Below are positions 20,010 through 29,913 of a DNA stretch of 64,000 bases, piece after piece; within the stretch, counting starts at the first letter, position 1; each line of letters opens with the position of its first letter. The DNA is from Athripsodes cinereus (taxonomy: Eukaryota; Arthropoda; Insecta; Trichoptera; Leptoceridae). Location: assembly GCA_947579605.1 (NCBI GenBank), contig OX388325.1, positions 7,807,572-7,871,571 of the forward strand, in the 5' to 3' direction. The position numbers and the translations under genes are program-made. Below the pieces are notes generated by a model. That model did no database searches. It was not told where the DNA came from and saw only the letters and a list, made by a program, of their open reading frames with translations.

Positions 20010-20760
20010 AAGTTGCAGAAAGCACGGGTCTGAAAGGTATAGAGGTTCAACTTCGAGTGAAAGTCTCTGATGAAATAAGTATAATTTGTTTACCAGCAGT
20101 TGTGTACCATCCATACATAAAATGTGCCCTATGTAAAAAAAGTGTACACTGTCTTCATTAAATTATAATTTTGAAAAATGTGGGTAAATACTGGCTACCT
20201 CGCCTGTGGAAGATTCTGCGATGGTACTTATAGATAGAGAAACAAAAAACACACATAAAAATATTTCTTTTTCTGAGGGAAATATGGTGAAACCACAAAA
20301 CAAACACAGGGGAGAGTGGGGCAATTGTCCCCTTTTTAGAAAATACTATGAAAGTAGACAAAAATTGTACCAAAATATGGAAAAATGGCACCGAAGCGGA
20401 CAGCTTGCAGGGACAATTGGATTTTTTTGTTAGATGAGTCGAAGCCCAGTCAACTTTGGGAACCACTGCAATAAAAAATTGAAAATGAATTTGCCGCGGT
20501 AAGTTGGTACAATCAAATTTTTCTAACCTGCTGTCCCCCCTAGAAAAATATTTTATTTTCCTTTAAGAGTCGGTCACTGGACAAAATCTAAAAAGACAGA
20601 GAGAGGTTTTAAGTTATTAAGAAGAGATTTTCTGAGTACTTTTCAGGAAAAGATTGGGATAATGTCAGGGACTCTACGGAACTAGAAATACATAAAATGT
20701 GTGACATGAAAATCTACGCACGCTACTTGCAAATGCGGCGTTAAGCATCAATGCTTATTT
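20010..20760. other. Intergenic stretch without a recognised gene
   Basis: Small open frames on both strands at 20158-20466 overlap each other and show no recognisable domain. Nothing else is supported. Confidence 0.4.
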
Positions 20761-20764
20761 GAAT

Positions 20765-21032
20765 CACGGGTGTACCCAGAATTTTTTCTAGGGGGAGACT
20801 GCAGCTTAGCAAATTGGTATAAGAATTTGAGATGTTTGACTCTCTCCTCGTTTTTGTTCAACAATTTGAAAACCACCTTAAATTTAGTCTGATTTCTAAA
20901 GGGAGGCAGCTAGCCCACCTCGATGCCAATTTCATACTAATTCCATTCTTAAAACTAATTTTGTCTACTATTTTCGAGATCCTATAGTAAGAGCTGTCCC
21001 CTTTTGCCTCCTCCTCCTTGGGTACGGGCATG
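20765..21032. mobile_element. hAT-like MITE
   Basis: The left end CACGGGTGTACCCAG and the inverted right end CATGCCCGTACCCAAG are imperfectly matched. The flanks ATTTGAAT and CTTTGAAC agree at six of eight positions, suggesting an aged 8-bp duplication. Internal sequence is shared with 16003-16440. Confidence 0.55.
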
Positions 21033-21926
21033 CTTTGAACAAATACTTACATATGAAATAATATTATGTACCTACCTACTACGTTTAATACAGAATACCC
21101 TTTGACATTTCGCTTGATAAATAAAGAGATAAGTTTCAAATAATTATATTACTACAAATGTATCTAGTTAGATGATGATAGTTATCATACCCGGCTTTAA
21201 AAAACTACTGCAGTGTTTTGACACAATCCACCTATGTATGTCCTATATACGTTACCTCGAGATTGGTAGATATGCACGTATTTTTCATTATAGTCACTTC
21301 ACGCATCGCATGATTAAGATTAAGGCAAGATTGGTATTTTGATTGTCAAGAGTAATCCTGCAGATTATGATTTATTTTTTACGAAATAACACACATACCT
21401 GATTTTGTAGATAGCGACGGTACGCTCACATTTAATGTTAAAACTTGAAGCTTAACACCCCACATGACCATATTTATGTGGAATAAAAAATGGTTACCTA
21501 CACGTTGCTATTAAGTATTTTTTTCTTACATTCCCTTAGTAACATTCTGACACTGTTTTCTTTCATAATTAAAACTGTAATGCCTTTAGTCTAAAACCTG
21601 CCCAAGGGATGAGACCTAGCTAGTATATAGTGTATTATTTTACCTCTCCTAAAGTATTTATATATAAACATGTATACGAACGAACTCAAATACTTATTCA
21701 TATTATTATACATCTGTATTCATTTGTTTATTGATTTATTTATCATTAATGGAAGACGTTCACGCATTTGAGGTCCTTACGCATTAAAGATTTAGTAGTT
21801 ATTTTATCGTGCGGCAAGAAGCCTCTTTAGTGATATTCAAGTGATATGGCGTTAATAATATTTTCTGCAAATACCAATAATAAAATTACTTTTCAACCCG
21901 GCTTCGCGTTATATTAACATATTATA

Positions 21927-22198
21927 GACCATTAAAGGATGACGTCACAGAAAAATCATTGAGGGGCATCAGGCATCCCAACACAACAGACGATTACGGT
22001 GTAATATTAGGTGGAACGCCTAAAGAATACCTAATAATCAAAAAAACTGTCAGTGTCGATTTTGTTATTATTTTGTCGTCTGACTTTCTTTTTTTCTCTT
22101 ATGGCATAACATCCTACAAGGATGATTTGCGCAATCTGACTGTTTGCCCCTCAAGCAAAAACAAATCCATAGACAAGACCACGTGACCTTTAATGGTC
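21927..22198. mobile_element. TA-flanked MITE, copy 2 (GACCATTAAAGG family)
   Basis: 272 bp, with the same ends and TA flanks as the copy at 19733-20006 and nearly identical throughout, which implies recent mobility of the family. No transposase is encoded here. Confidence 0.85.
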
Positions 22199-22360
22199 TA
22201 TTGCATTAATTTATTAAAATAACTGTTTATTATTTGAATCTAATTTGATTACACAAATAGAACAAACTTCTTAATATTATTTTTGTACATAATTATTATT
22301 CCAGTGTCTGTTTGTAAAAGCAGTGTTCGTAAATCATCGTAAATATAAATATAAGACTTT

Positions 22361-22732
22361 GAGGCGTTCAGAATCAAAGTGGACTTAGTTCTTTTTTTCT
22401 AAAAAAATGAGTTATTGGTGGATTCTTTATCTCACGCTCCTTTATACGAGATTTGCCTCTATACGAGGAATATGTTTCGTAAATACTTAGTCTTAATTAA
22501 ATAGTCTGTATATGTATATATTGTTGTATCTATATTAATTGTTAGGGGGAGATGGAGGCTAATATTGGAGGAGACCAAGGTTCAATAAATTATTATTTTA
22601 ATTTCGCTCTATAAGCATTGGTTTATTCGATATCAAAAAAAACGTAGCTCTATGTTCAAAATTTGAACCTATGTTATTTCAAACAATACAATATAGTTGA
22701 CTTGATCCACTATGGTTCTGAACGCCTCATTT
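22361..22732. mobile_element. Candidate MITE
   Basis: GAGGCGTTCAGAATCAAAGT near 22362 and its inverted partner GAGGCGTTCAGAACCATAGT ending near 22732 form about 24-bp terminal repeats. The interior is AT-rich and non-coding. It ends about 35 bp before the retrotransposon target site. Confidence 0.65.
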
Positions 22733-23023
22733 AACATTCTCAATTAAGCATAAATTATGCTACCATACCCATTCTGAACAGTTCTGTTTTGGATTTTGTG
22801 AAGTGTACACGTGCATTCTGTTTGTATCGCTGCACCGCTGGATCCAGATAAGAGTTTTTGTAACAATATTAATTATTGAAAAAAAATAATTTAATTATTC
22901 ATTAAGTTTTTTCAAGGTTTTTCAATTCTAGTTTAATTTTTTCTTTATTTTATTAGTTTTAGTTCAACATTCTGGTAAGTTTTTTTTTTTATATATTATT
23001 GGTTAATTCTATTGTATCTCTAA

Positions 23024-24490
23024 ATGGATGTCGATAAACCTCCAATTCCTCCAATTCCCCCCGATCCTCCAGATGTCAAAAAACGCAAAAGAAGTAATCT
23101 GGAGAGTTCTGATCTCTCTGTACCTTCCAACCTACCAACAACCTCTCAAACTTCTATAGATGATAATATACATCTAAATAATAATACTTCTTCTTCTAAC
23201 ACTCCTATTGTAAACACTTCTTCTTCTACTACTCCTTTAGCTGCAGTTCGTAATCACTTTTACTCTGAAAAGTCTCGCGGTCCATTTATCGTTCACGTTC
23301 AACATACCGACTCGAAACCTATTCATCCTATGGATTTTGGTCGGTTTATCTTCTCGAAGAATGTTAAAAATGTGGTTAACGGATCAATTAAGGCAGAGGG
23401 GAGATTCAAAATATCAATAGAATTTGTAAGCGGAGTAGCTGCCAACAATTTTATCAAGAACATTTTTATTAACTCTAACTCTCTATACAAGGCTTACATA
23501 CCCACTTTTAACGTCTCTCGCATGGGGTTAATAAGAGGGATATCCACAAATGTGACGGATGAGGAAATTATTGCTTCATTGCGCCATTCGAATCAAAACA
23601 TTGGAGACGTCCTAAAAATAAGACGTTTAAATTACAAGGATAAATTCTCGGAAACGCCGTCATGGAAACCATCCAATACCATTGTAATAACGTTTGAAGG
23701 TCAGGTTTTGCCGAACAAAGTTTATATTTTCTACAACTCATTCACAGTGGAAAAATATTTTTATCCGACTATCCAGTGCTTCCAATGTCTTAAATTTGGA
23801 CATTCGAAGGTAGCATGTAGATCAGCGGTCAAATGTTATAACTGTGGAGGAAACCACTCGTCAGAAAGTTGTTCAGCACAAATAGTTAAATGTTATAACT
23901 GTAAAGGTGAACATAAAGCCATAAGTTCTATTTGCCCTGAGCTTACGCGCCAGAAAGCTATAAAATATGCTATGGCATCCGAAAATATCTCCTTTTTCCA
24001 AGCCTCCAAGTTGATCCCACCTAGTGGTAAATCAAGTTATGCTGAAGTTACTGCCAAACCAGTAACGTCATCTCCCCTTCCTCCTCCATCTAGCTCATTA
24101 GCTCCCACAAACGTGGTAACTTCCAAAAGTACATTAACTTCACTCACAAGGGGTAAGTTCAGGTATAGAACTCCCATTAGTACTGGGTACAGCAAAGATG
24201 ATCATAATAATTTACTTTTCTATCCTAACGGTACATCATGTACAATGGCCTCCAACGGATGTGCTTATCCTCCTGAACCAGAATCCAATATTCAACAAGA
24301 AACAGTTTACATAAATGATAACCTCCGTAAAAACCTTGCCAATGACAATAATAACTTCTTGAAAGTAATGATCACGATGCTTATAGAACTTCTTTCTTCT
24401 AAAAATTCCCAACCGTACAACGCAGCTTCTTTAATTACTTCCCTTCAATCCTTCGTAGCTGGAGATGGCTCCACAACTCCAGAGAACTAA
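23024..24490 (+). CDS. Retrotransposon ORF1, gag-like RNA-binding protein
   Basis: 488 residues. The N-terminal 70 residues are proline-, serine- and threonine-rich and look disordered. Residues of about 85-240 form the RRM-like region usual for this class. Three CCHC zinc knuckles follow at about 251-305: CFQCLKFGHSKVAC, CYNCGGNHSSESC and CYNCKGEHKAISSIC. A variable low-complexity tail ends the protein. In the I and Jockey groups, ORF1 packages the element RNA with ORF2 into a ribonucleoprotein particle. The stop overlaps the ORF2 start by 26 bp in another frame, which suggests reinitiation or termination-coupled translation. The start is the first in-frame ATG after the AT-rich leader. Confidence 0.93.
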   Translation: MDVDKPPIPPIPPDPPDVKKRKRSNLESSDLSVPSNLPTTSQTSIDDNIHLNNNTSSSNTPIVNTSSSTTPLAAVRNHFYSEKSRGPFIVHVQHTDSKPIHPMDFGRFIFSKNVKNVVNGSIKAEGRFKISIEFVSGVAANNFIKNIFINSNSLYKAYIPTFNVSRMGLIRGISTNVTDEEIIASLRHSNQNIGDVLKIRRLNYKDKFSETPSWKPSNTIVITFEGQVLPNKVYIFYNSFTVEKYFYPTIQCFQCLKFGHSKVACRSAVKCYNCGGNHSSESCSAQIVKCYNCKGEHKAISSICPELTRQKAIKYAMASENISFFQASKLIPPSGKSSYAEVTAKPVTSSPLPPPSSSLAPTNVVTSKSTLTSLTRGKFRYRTPISTGYSKDDHNNLLFYPNGTSCTMASNGCAYPPEPESNIQQETVYINDNLRKNLANDNNNFLKVMITMLIELLSSKNSQPYNAASLITSLQSFVAGDGSTTPEN

Positions 24491-27400
24491 TGACATTACC
24501 ATTCTCCAATGGAACAGCCGTAGTGCTGTTTCAAACAGATCAGAAATAATTCAGTTATTAAATACTCACAAGATTAAAATAGCCGCGATCTCTGAAACAT
24601 GGTTTCCTCCAATGTCCCAGTTTGTTGTTCCCGGATACTCGATTGTCAGGGATGACAGATGTGATGGCAAAGGGGGTGCTGCCATTTTTATTCACTCCAG
24701 TATTCCATTCACACAAATTTCTCTTCCGTACATCCAATCAATGCAGATTGTCGCTGTAATAATTTGTGACATCACCTATGTATCCGTTTACATCCCACCA
24801 AGAAAAATATTTGACCTTACTTACTGGAATAACATAACCTCCAAATTCTCCAAATCGTTTGTTATATTGGGAGATTGCAATGCACATTCGACTTCGTGGG
24901 GATGCGCATATACAGATATATCAGGCAGAAATGTTCTTGATTATGCCGATAATTATGGATTATGTATACTGAATGATGGCCAACCAACTAGGTTCTGCTC
25001 TCCGGATCAACGCCCAAACGCCGTGGATATATCTCTATGTACGGCAGATCTGGCCCCCTTATTTATTTGGAGTATTATGAGTGACCCACATTCAAGTGAT
25101 CATTTTCCGATTCTTTTACGCTTGCAGAAAATTGCCAAAATAAGTCAAATATCACGTTCTCCTCGTGGTTTCAATACTAAAAAAGCCAAATGGGAGGAGT
25201 TTAAGTCTTTGCTTTCTATTAATACCGCTCAATGTAAAGAAGCCTTAGGTGAATCCGATATTTCTCAGAAGGCGGAAGCAATTAAACAAATAACTCTCTC
25301 TGCTGCCAATATTTCTATTCCGAAATGCCATTCTAACCACAAAAAACCTTCAAATCCACCTTGGTGGGACGACGAGTGTTCCACAGCAGTTCTTGAACGT
25401 CGAATTGCAATACGATCATTTAAAAGGGACATGTCTTTTAGTAACTTTCTTATAGCAAAACAGGCCCAGGCCGCGGCTAAAAGATTACTTAAAAGGAAAA
25501 AAAGACAAGGTTGGAAAAATTACTGCACGTCATTATCTCCAGAAACGCCGTTGACTGAGGTGTGGAAGGCCATTAAACGCTTTCGTGGGGCGTTAGGGTC
25601 TAACAAATCCCATTCATCCTCTGGTGAATGGATATATGAATTTACTGACAAATTAGCGCCTCCTTACGCTCCACAGAACTCAGAGCTTGCCACCCCCCAT
25701 TCTTCAAAGCTGAATGTGTACTCCGAAATATCTCACCCATTCTCATTAAATGAACTTAAATCAGCTATTGATTCAACAGGGGACTCAGCTCCGGGAGAAG
25801 ATCTCATTCCATATTCTTTTATTAAGAAGTTTCCTGAAACTCTCCTTATACATTTACTCAATCTTTATAATGCCATTCTCTCCACTGGAGATGTGCCTGC
25901 ACAATGGAAGAGACAAATTGTAATCCCAATTCCTAAGCCTGGCAAAGAGGCTGATTTAAGTAGCTCATATCGACCTATTGCTCTGTCGTCATGTTTTCTA
26001 AAAATTCTAGAGAGGATGATAAAAATCCGACTAGAATGGTTTACAGAGAGCAAGTCTACCCTACCTCCCTGGCAGTTCGGATTTAGAAAAGGTAAATCAA
26101 CCCTTGATAGTTTAAGTGTAATTACAACAGATATTCGTATGGCATTCGCCAAAAAATCTAATATTGCTGCGGCCTTTCTGGACATAAACAGTGCATATGA
26201 TAACGTACTTCTTCCACTGGTAAAATCTAAATTACTAAGAATGGGAATCCCTTCCAATTTGTCCTTCTTGATTTTCAATATAATGTCCGAACGTCAAATC
26301 CTGTTGGAATCTCCTCAGGGAATGATAGAGAGAAACGTCTATAAAGGACTTCCGCAGGGTAGCGTGCTAAGTCCAATCTTATTTAATATTTATACTGCTG
26401 ACTTACAATCATTTCTACCAAACTCCTGTTCCATTCTTCAATATGCAGATGACTTTGTCGTGTATTCTTCAGACATCTCTATTCCCACTGCAGTAGCTAG
26501 GCTTCAGGAAGGCTTGAATACAATGAATACATGGCTCAAGGAAAATGGCATGAGCTTGTCCCCATCGAAAAGTCAAGTAGTGATCTTCTCAAAAAAACAC
26601 AGGATCCCTAACGTATCTATCCATCTGGACAATACATTGATTCCTGCGAGCGAATATGTAAAGTTTTTGGGAGTTATTTTTCATAGAAAGCTTAATTGGA
26701 ACATGTACGTGGAGCACATTGTAACGAAATGCGAAAAGGGAATAAATGTCCTTAGAGCCATTTCCAGAGTCTGGTGGGGTTCACATCCCATTACCATGAA
26801 AACCCTTTATATTTCTCTGGTGCGCAGTCACTTGGATTATGGTTGCCAAATTCTTGATCCTCTACCAAGATACCTCGAGTTGAAACTGCAAAGAATCCAA
26901 TCCAAATGTCTGCGTATGATTTTAGGGGCGATGAAGTCCTCGCCCATTGATACATTGCAGGTAGAATGCGCAGAAATGCCTTTGAATTTGCGAAGAAAAT
27001 CATTGACCTTCAAATTTTTATTAAAAAGGTACAATAATTCCTCACACCCACTATGGAATGGACTCACTGCTCTCATGGAAATACAGTCCTCTCATGTAGC
27101 CCTACGGGCCAAGCCTATTTCAAATATGTGTTTCACTTTACAGGAGATCAATTCCCTCAATATTACTAGAAATGATTTTCACATTCAGATGTACTCAATT
27201 CCGTTTGAAACGATAGCTTATCAACCAGTAATTTGTACAACAATAGATATTGATCGCTCGACCACTGAGAATTACGGTGAGTCCATAGTTCACAATTTGT
27301 TTATGTCCGAAATTTCCCGTAGATGGCCAGACTCCGTATCGGTATTTACAGATGGGTCTAAATATCCTCAGATTGGTTGTGGAGCAGCTTTCTATATACC

Positions 27401-28196
27401 TGATCTAAAAATCGAGTCCAAATTTCGCCTTCCCAAAAATTCTTCCGTATTTACAGCGGAGTGTATTGCACTCAGAGAGGCTTTAAGTGAGATAATCAAT
27501 CTTAGTATAGAAAAGTCTGTTATTTTTACTGACTCGCTTAGTCTTGTTATGAAACTGGATAGTAATGGCAATTATGACCCCTGTGATTACTTGTTCTGGA
27601 CAATCAAAGAATTGCTATTTAATGCGATGATCAAGGGTTTGCAGATTGCAATTGTGTGGATCCCTTCACATGCGGGCATTGGTGGAAATGAGAAAGCTGA
27701 CCAATTAGCTAAGAGCGCTTGCTTAACAGGATCTGATCCTCAAAGATACCAGCGTCCTAGGAATGAATATTTACACGATTACGAGTCAAAACTAAAACAA
27801 GAATGGTTCAATGTTTGGCAATCTTCTTGCAAAGGGCTTCGTTATAAAAATATCCAGTATACAATTCCTACTTCACCGTGGTATGCTGAAGGAAAATTAT
27901 CGAAAGTCGATATTTCTTTAATATGCCGGCTGAGAATCGGACATTGTTCGGTCGCATCTCATTTGTTTAAAATCAAGGTCATTAACTCGCCCGCGTGCGA
28001 ATGTGGAGCCGAAGAGGAGACAGTGGATCATATATTTTTTGAGTGTTCGCTGTTGAATCGGGAACAATTTATAAGTGAGATCCGACAACACAGTACTTCA
28101 TTCCCTATAAACATGCAGTATCTCTTGTGTTTAAATAACAGTAGTGTTCATAAGAGTATTGCAAAGTTTTTGAAGGGAAACAATAAACTGATTTGA
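24465..28196 (+). CDS. Retrotransposon ORF2: endonuclease, reverse transcriptase, RNase H
   Basis: 1243 residues, uninterrupted. The apurinic-type endonuclease occupies about 1-225 (QWNSRS near 16, SETW near 43, LGDCNAHS near 136, SDHFPILL near 211). The reverse transcriptase spans roughly 430-720, with AAFLDINSAYDN near 570, LPQGSVLSPILFN near 630 and the catalytic QYADDFVVYS near 660. RNase H lies at about 955-1085, with VFTDGSK, AECIALREAL, FTDSLS and IPSHAGIGGNEKAD all retained. A C-terminal CCHC-like motif (CECGAEEETVDHIFFEC) is near 1177-1193. All catalytic residues checked by eye are present. ORF2 nicks the target and primes reverse transcription at the nick. The stop codon lies inside the first of three tandem 3' repeats. 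Confidence 0.95.
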   Translation: MAPQLQRTNDITILQWNSRSAVSNRSEIIQLLNTHKIKIAAISETWFPPMSQFVVPGYSIVRDDRCDGKGGAAIFIHSSIPFTQISLPYIQSMQIVAVIICDITYVSVYIPPRKIFDLTYWNNITSKFSKSFVILGDCNAHSTSWGCAYTDISGRNVLDYADNYGLCILNDGQPTRFCSPDQRPNAVDISLCTADLAPLFIWSIMSDPHSSDHFPILLRLQKIAKISQISRSPRGFNTKKAKWEEFKSLLSINTAQCKEALGESDISQKAEAIKQITLSAANISIPKCHSNHKKPSNPPWWDDECSTAVLERRIAIRSFKRDMSFSNFLIAKQAQAAAKRLLKRKKRQGWKNYCTSLSPETPLTEVWKAIKRFRGALGSNKSHSSSGEWIYEFTDKLAPPYAPQNSELATPHSSKLNVYSEISHPFSLNELKSAIDSTGDSAPGEDLIPYSFIKKFPETLLIHLLNLYNAILSTGDVPAQWKRQIVIPIPKPGKEADLSSSYRPIALSSCFLKILERMIKIRLEWFTESKSTLPPWQFGFRKGKSTLDSLSVITTDIRMAFAKKSNIAAAFLDINSAYDNVLLPLVKSKLLRMGIPSNLSFLIFNIMSERQILLESPQGMIERNVYKGLPQGSVLSPILFNIYTADLQSFLPNSCSILQYADDFVVYSSDISIPTAVARLQEGLNTMNTWLKENGMSLSPSKSQVVIFSKKHRIPNVSIHLDNTLIPASEYVKFLGVIFHRKLNWNMYVEHIVTKCEKGINVLRAISRVWWGSHPITMKTLYISLVRSHLDYGCQILDPLPRYLELKLQRIQSKCLRMILGAMKSSPIDTLQVECAEMPLNLRRKSLTFKFLLKRYNNSSHPLWNGLTALMEIQSSHVALRAKPISNMCFTLQEINSLNITRNDFHIQMYSIPFETIAYQPVICTTIDIDRSTTENYGESIVHNLFMSEISRRWPDSVSVFTDGSKYPQIGCGAAFYIPDLKIESKFRLPKNSSVFTAECIALREALSEIINLSIEKSVIFTDSLSLVMKLDSNGNYDPCDYLFWTIKELLFNAMIKGLQIAIVWIPSHAGIGGNEKADQLAKSACLTGSDPQRYQRPRNEYLHDYESKLKQEWFNVWQSSCKGLRYKNIQYTIPTSPWYAEGKLSKVDISLICRLRIGHCSVASHLFKIKVINSPACECGAEEETVDHIFFECSLLNREQFISEIRQHSTSFPINMQYLLCLNNSSVHKSIAKFLKGNNKLI

Positions 28197-28482
28197 AAAT
28201 CCTTCCCTACAAATTGATATTGTTTTAGAATAGAAATAATTTGTATTCCCATGTATATAGATAGCTACAACATAGATAATAAACTGCTTTGAAAATCCGT
28301 CCCTACAAGTTGATATTATTTTGGAATAATAATAGTTTGTATTCACTTGTATATAGATAGCTACTATATCGATAATAAACTGCTTTAATGGTTCGAAAAA
28401 ATCCGTCCCTACAAATTAATGTTATTTTAGAATAAGAATAATTTGTATTCACATGTATATAGATAGCCACTATATAGATAGG
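28182..28482 (+). repeat. Three tandem repeats in the retrotransposon 3' UTR
   Basis: Units start at 28182, 28278 and 28374 with AATAAACTG, 96, 96 and about 108 bp long. The third carries a small insertion after AATAAACTGCTTT. The last four codons and stop of ORF2 lie in unit one, and all units share TCCCTACAA and GTATATAGATAGC. Such repeats may serve RNA recognition by the reverse transcriptase. Confidence 0.9.
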
Positions 28483-28664
28483 TATTATAAGTACCAATTA
28501 GTTGCGTTGTATCATTTTTTGTTTTTATGCTCGCTTCTAATGCGTAGTTGCGGTAGGATGTTATTTTGCAGTTTTGTTTGTTAATTTTATTTTTATTACG
28601 GCAAAATCACTCAGAATTGGGTGGAATGCCTAAATAATAATAATAAAAAAAAACCCATTCTGAA

Positions 28665-29913
28665 TGTCGTATTATTTATGTCACGAAGTTAAACTACTTC
28701 TATATTATAATATGTTCATTGCATGGAATGAGTTCACATAGGCCATCTTATTTTTGCGATATAGACTGATGGATACAGAGATAATTAAATAATATAGGTA
28801 GGCACTTTAAATGAATATAAACATTCAAGTTATCCTCTCAGTGGCAATAAAAATAAAGAAGAGATTCAGAACCTCATTCTGAATTGTAGATTGTCCATAA
28901 TTTAAAGGTCACATTGGGATGACATGATTAGTATCAATAATAACATCGCAACATCAACACAGTTTTTCAATAAAACTTATGTTATTTTGTTACGAAGACA
29001 ATATTTTTGTGACTACTATTTTAGTGAGATATGAACACAAATTAAATATACAAATTTATGTGTCGATAAACTATTAGGTAATAAGTACCAACACAATTGT
29101 ATTTGAGATAAATGGGTATCGAAATGTTCAATTTTCGAATTTAATCACATGTCAGGCATTGATAATAGGTACGGGGAATTTAAAAACTTTTCATAATTTG
29201 CTGTCAAAATTAAAAACGTGTTTGATAAAGTTATAATGTTTTAGAAACCGTTATTTAGTTTAATTCATGCACAAAATTATGAAAATACCTAATAAAAGTA
29301 AATAGCTATGGATATTAAAAATTCCTTGCAATAAAAATGTGATAATGAAATAATGCAATGTTGTATACTTACTGTGAGTTCATTAAATTTTTCATTTTTC
29401 CGCGAGCATAGAGTAAAAAAATGATAACAAAAAATTAATGAGGGTTATTCTACATTTATTATTTTGAAGGGGACCTTTCTCGCGAACCCTGAGCCCTCCC
29501 TGAAAAAAGAAATTGTTTCGATCGTTTGATCTGAATGATATCTTTAATAAAACATCGTGGTGTATTTTTAGTGGATATTTCATTCACGTGTTACATGCTT
29601 TAATGCTATTTTTGATGACTGTTTTTAACTTTTAGGGGGGAGATTTCCCACTTCCTTATAATTAACCCATTATTTGTGATGATATTTATAAAATTGCGTT
29701 ATTGTCAGATTTAGGAAACACAAATTAAAGTAGGTAAATAATATTTTTGTAACTAAGCATTACTATACAATAAAAATAATAAGGAACCCATACAGTTTTC
29801 AATTCTAAATCTATAAGTAAAAATGCGTTTCAAATTCATGTTATGCTAATATGAACATCAAGTGAGTCGGATAAAATTTTTGTGATAAATAATATCAATA
29901 TTCAGCAAACAAA
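28665..29913. other. Arginase 5' flank
   Basis: AT-rich with no repeat or coding signal recognised. It should contain the arginase promoter and 5' UTR. The start context AACAAAATG is a reasonable insect Kozak sequence. Confidence 0.4.

Larger units (their letters stand above)
22767..28664 (+). mobile_element. Full-length I-like non-LTR retrotransposon with target site duplication
   Basis: The direct repeat ACCCATTCTGAA at 22767-22778 and 28653-28664 brackets a 5.87-kb element that begins CAGTTCTGTTTTGG, with the CAGT start seen in the Drosophila I factor, and ends in TAAATAATAATAAT plus a short A run. It contains about 245 bp of 5' UTR, ORF1 (gag-like), ORF2 (endonuclease, reverse transcriptase, RNase H) and a 3' UTR with three tandem repeats. 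Both ORFs are uninterrupted, so this may be a recently active copy. The RNase H domain and triple zinc-knuckle ORF1 point to the I/LOA/R1 assemblage; exact clade placement needs a phylogeny. Confidence 0.93.

Noticed and set aside
25865..26278. 137-codon minus-strand frame
   Set aside because: Antisense to the reverse transcriptase of ORF2; no independent domain.
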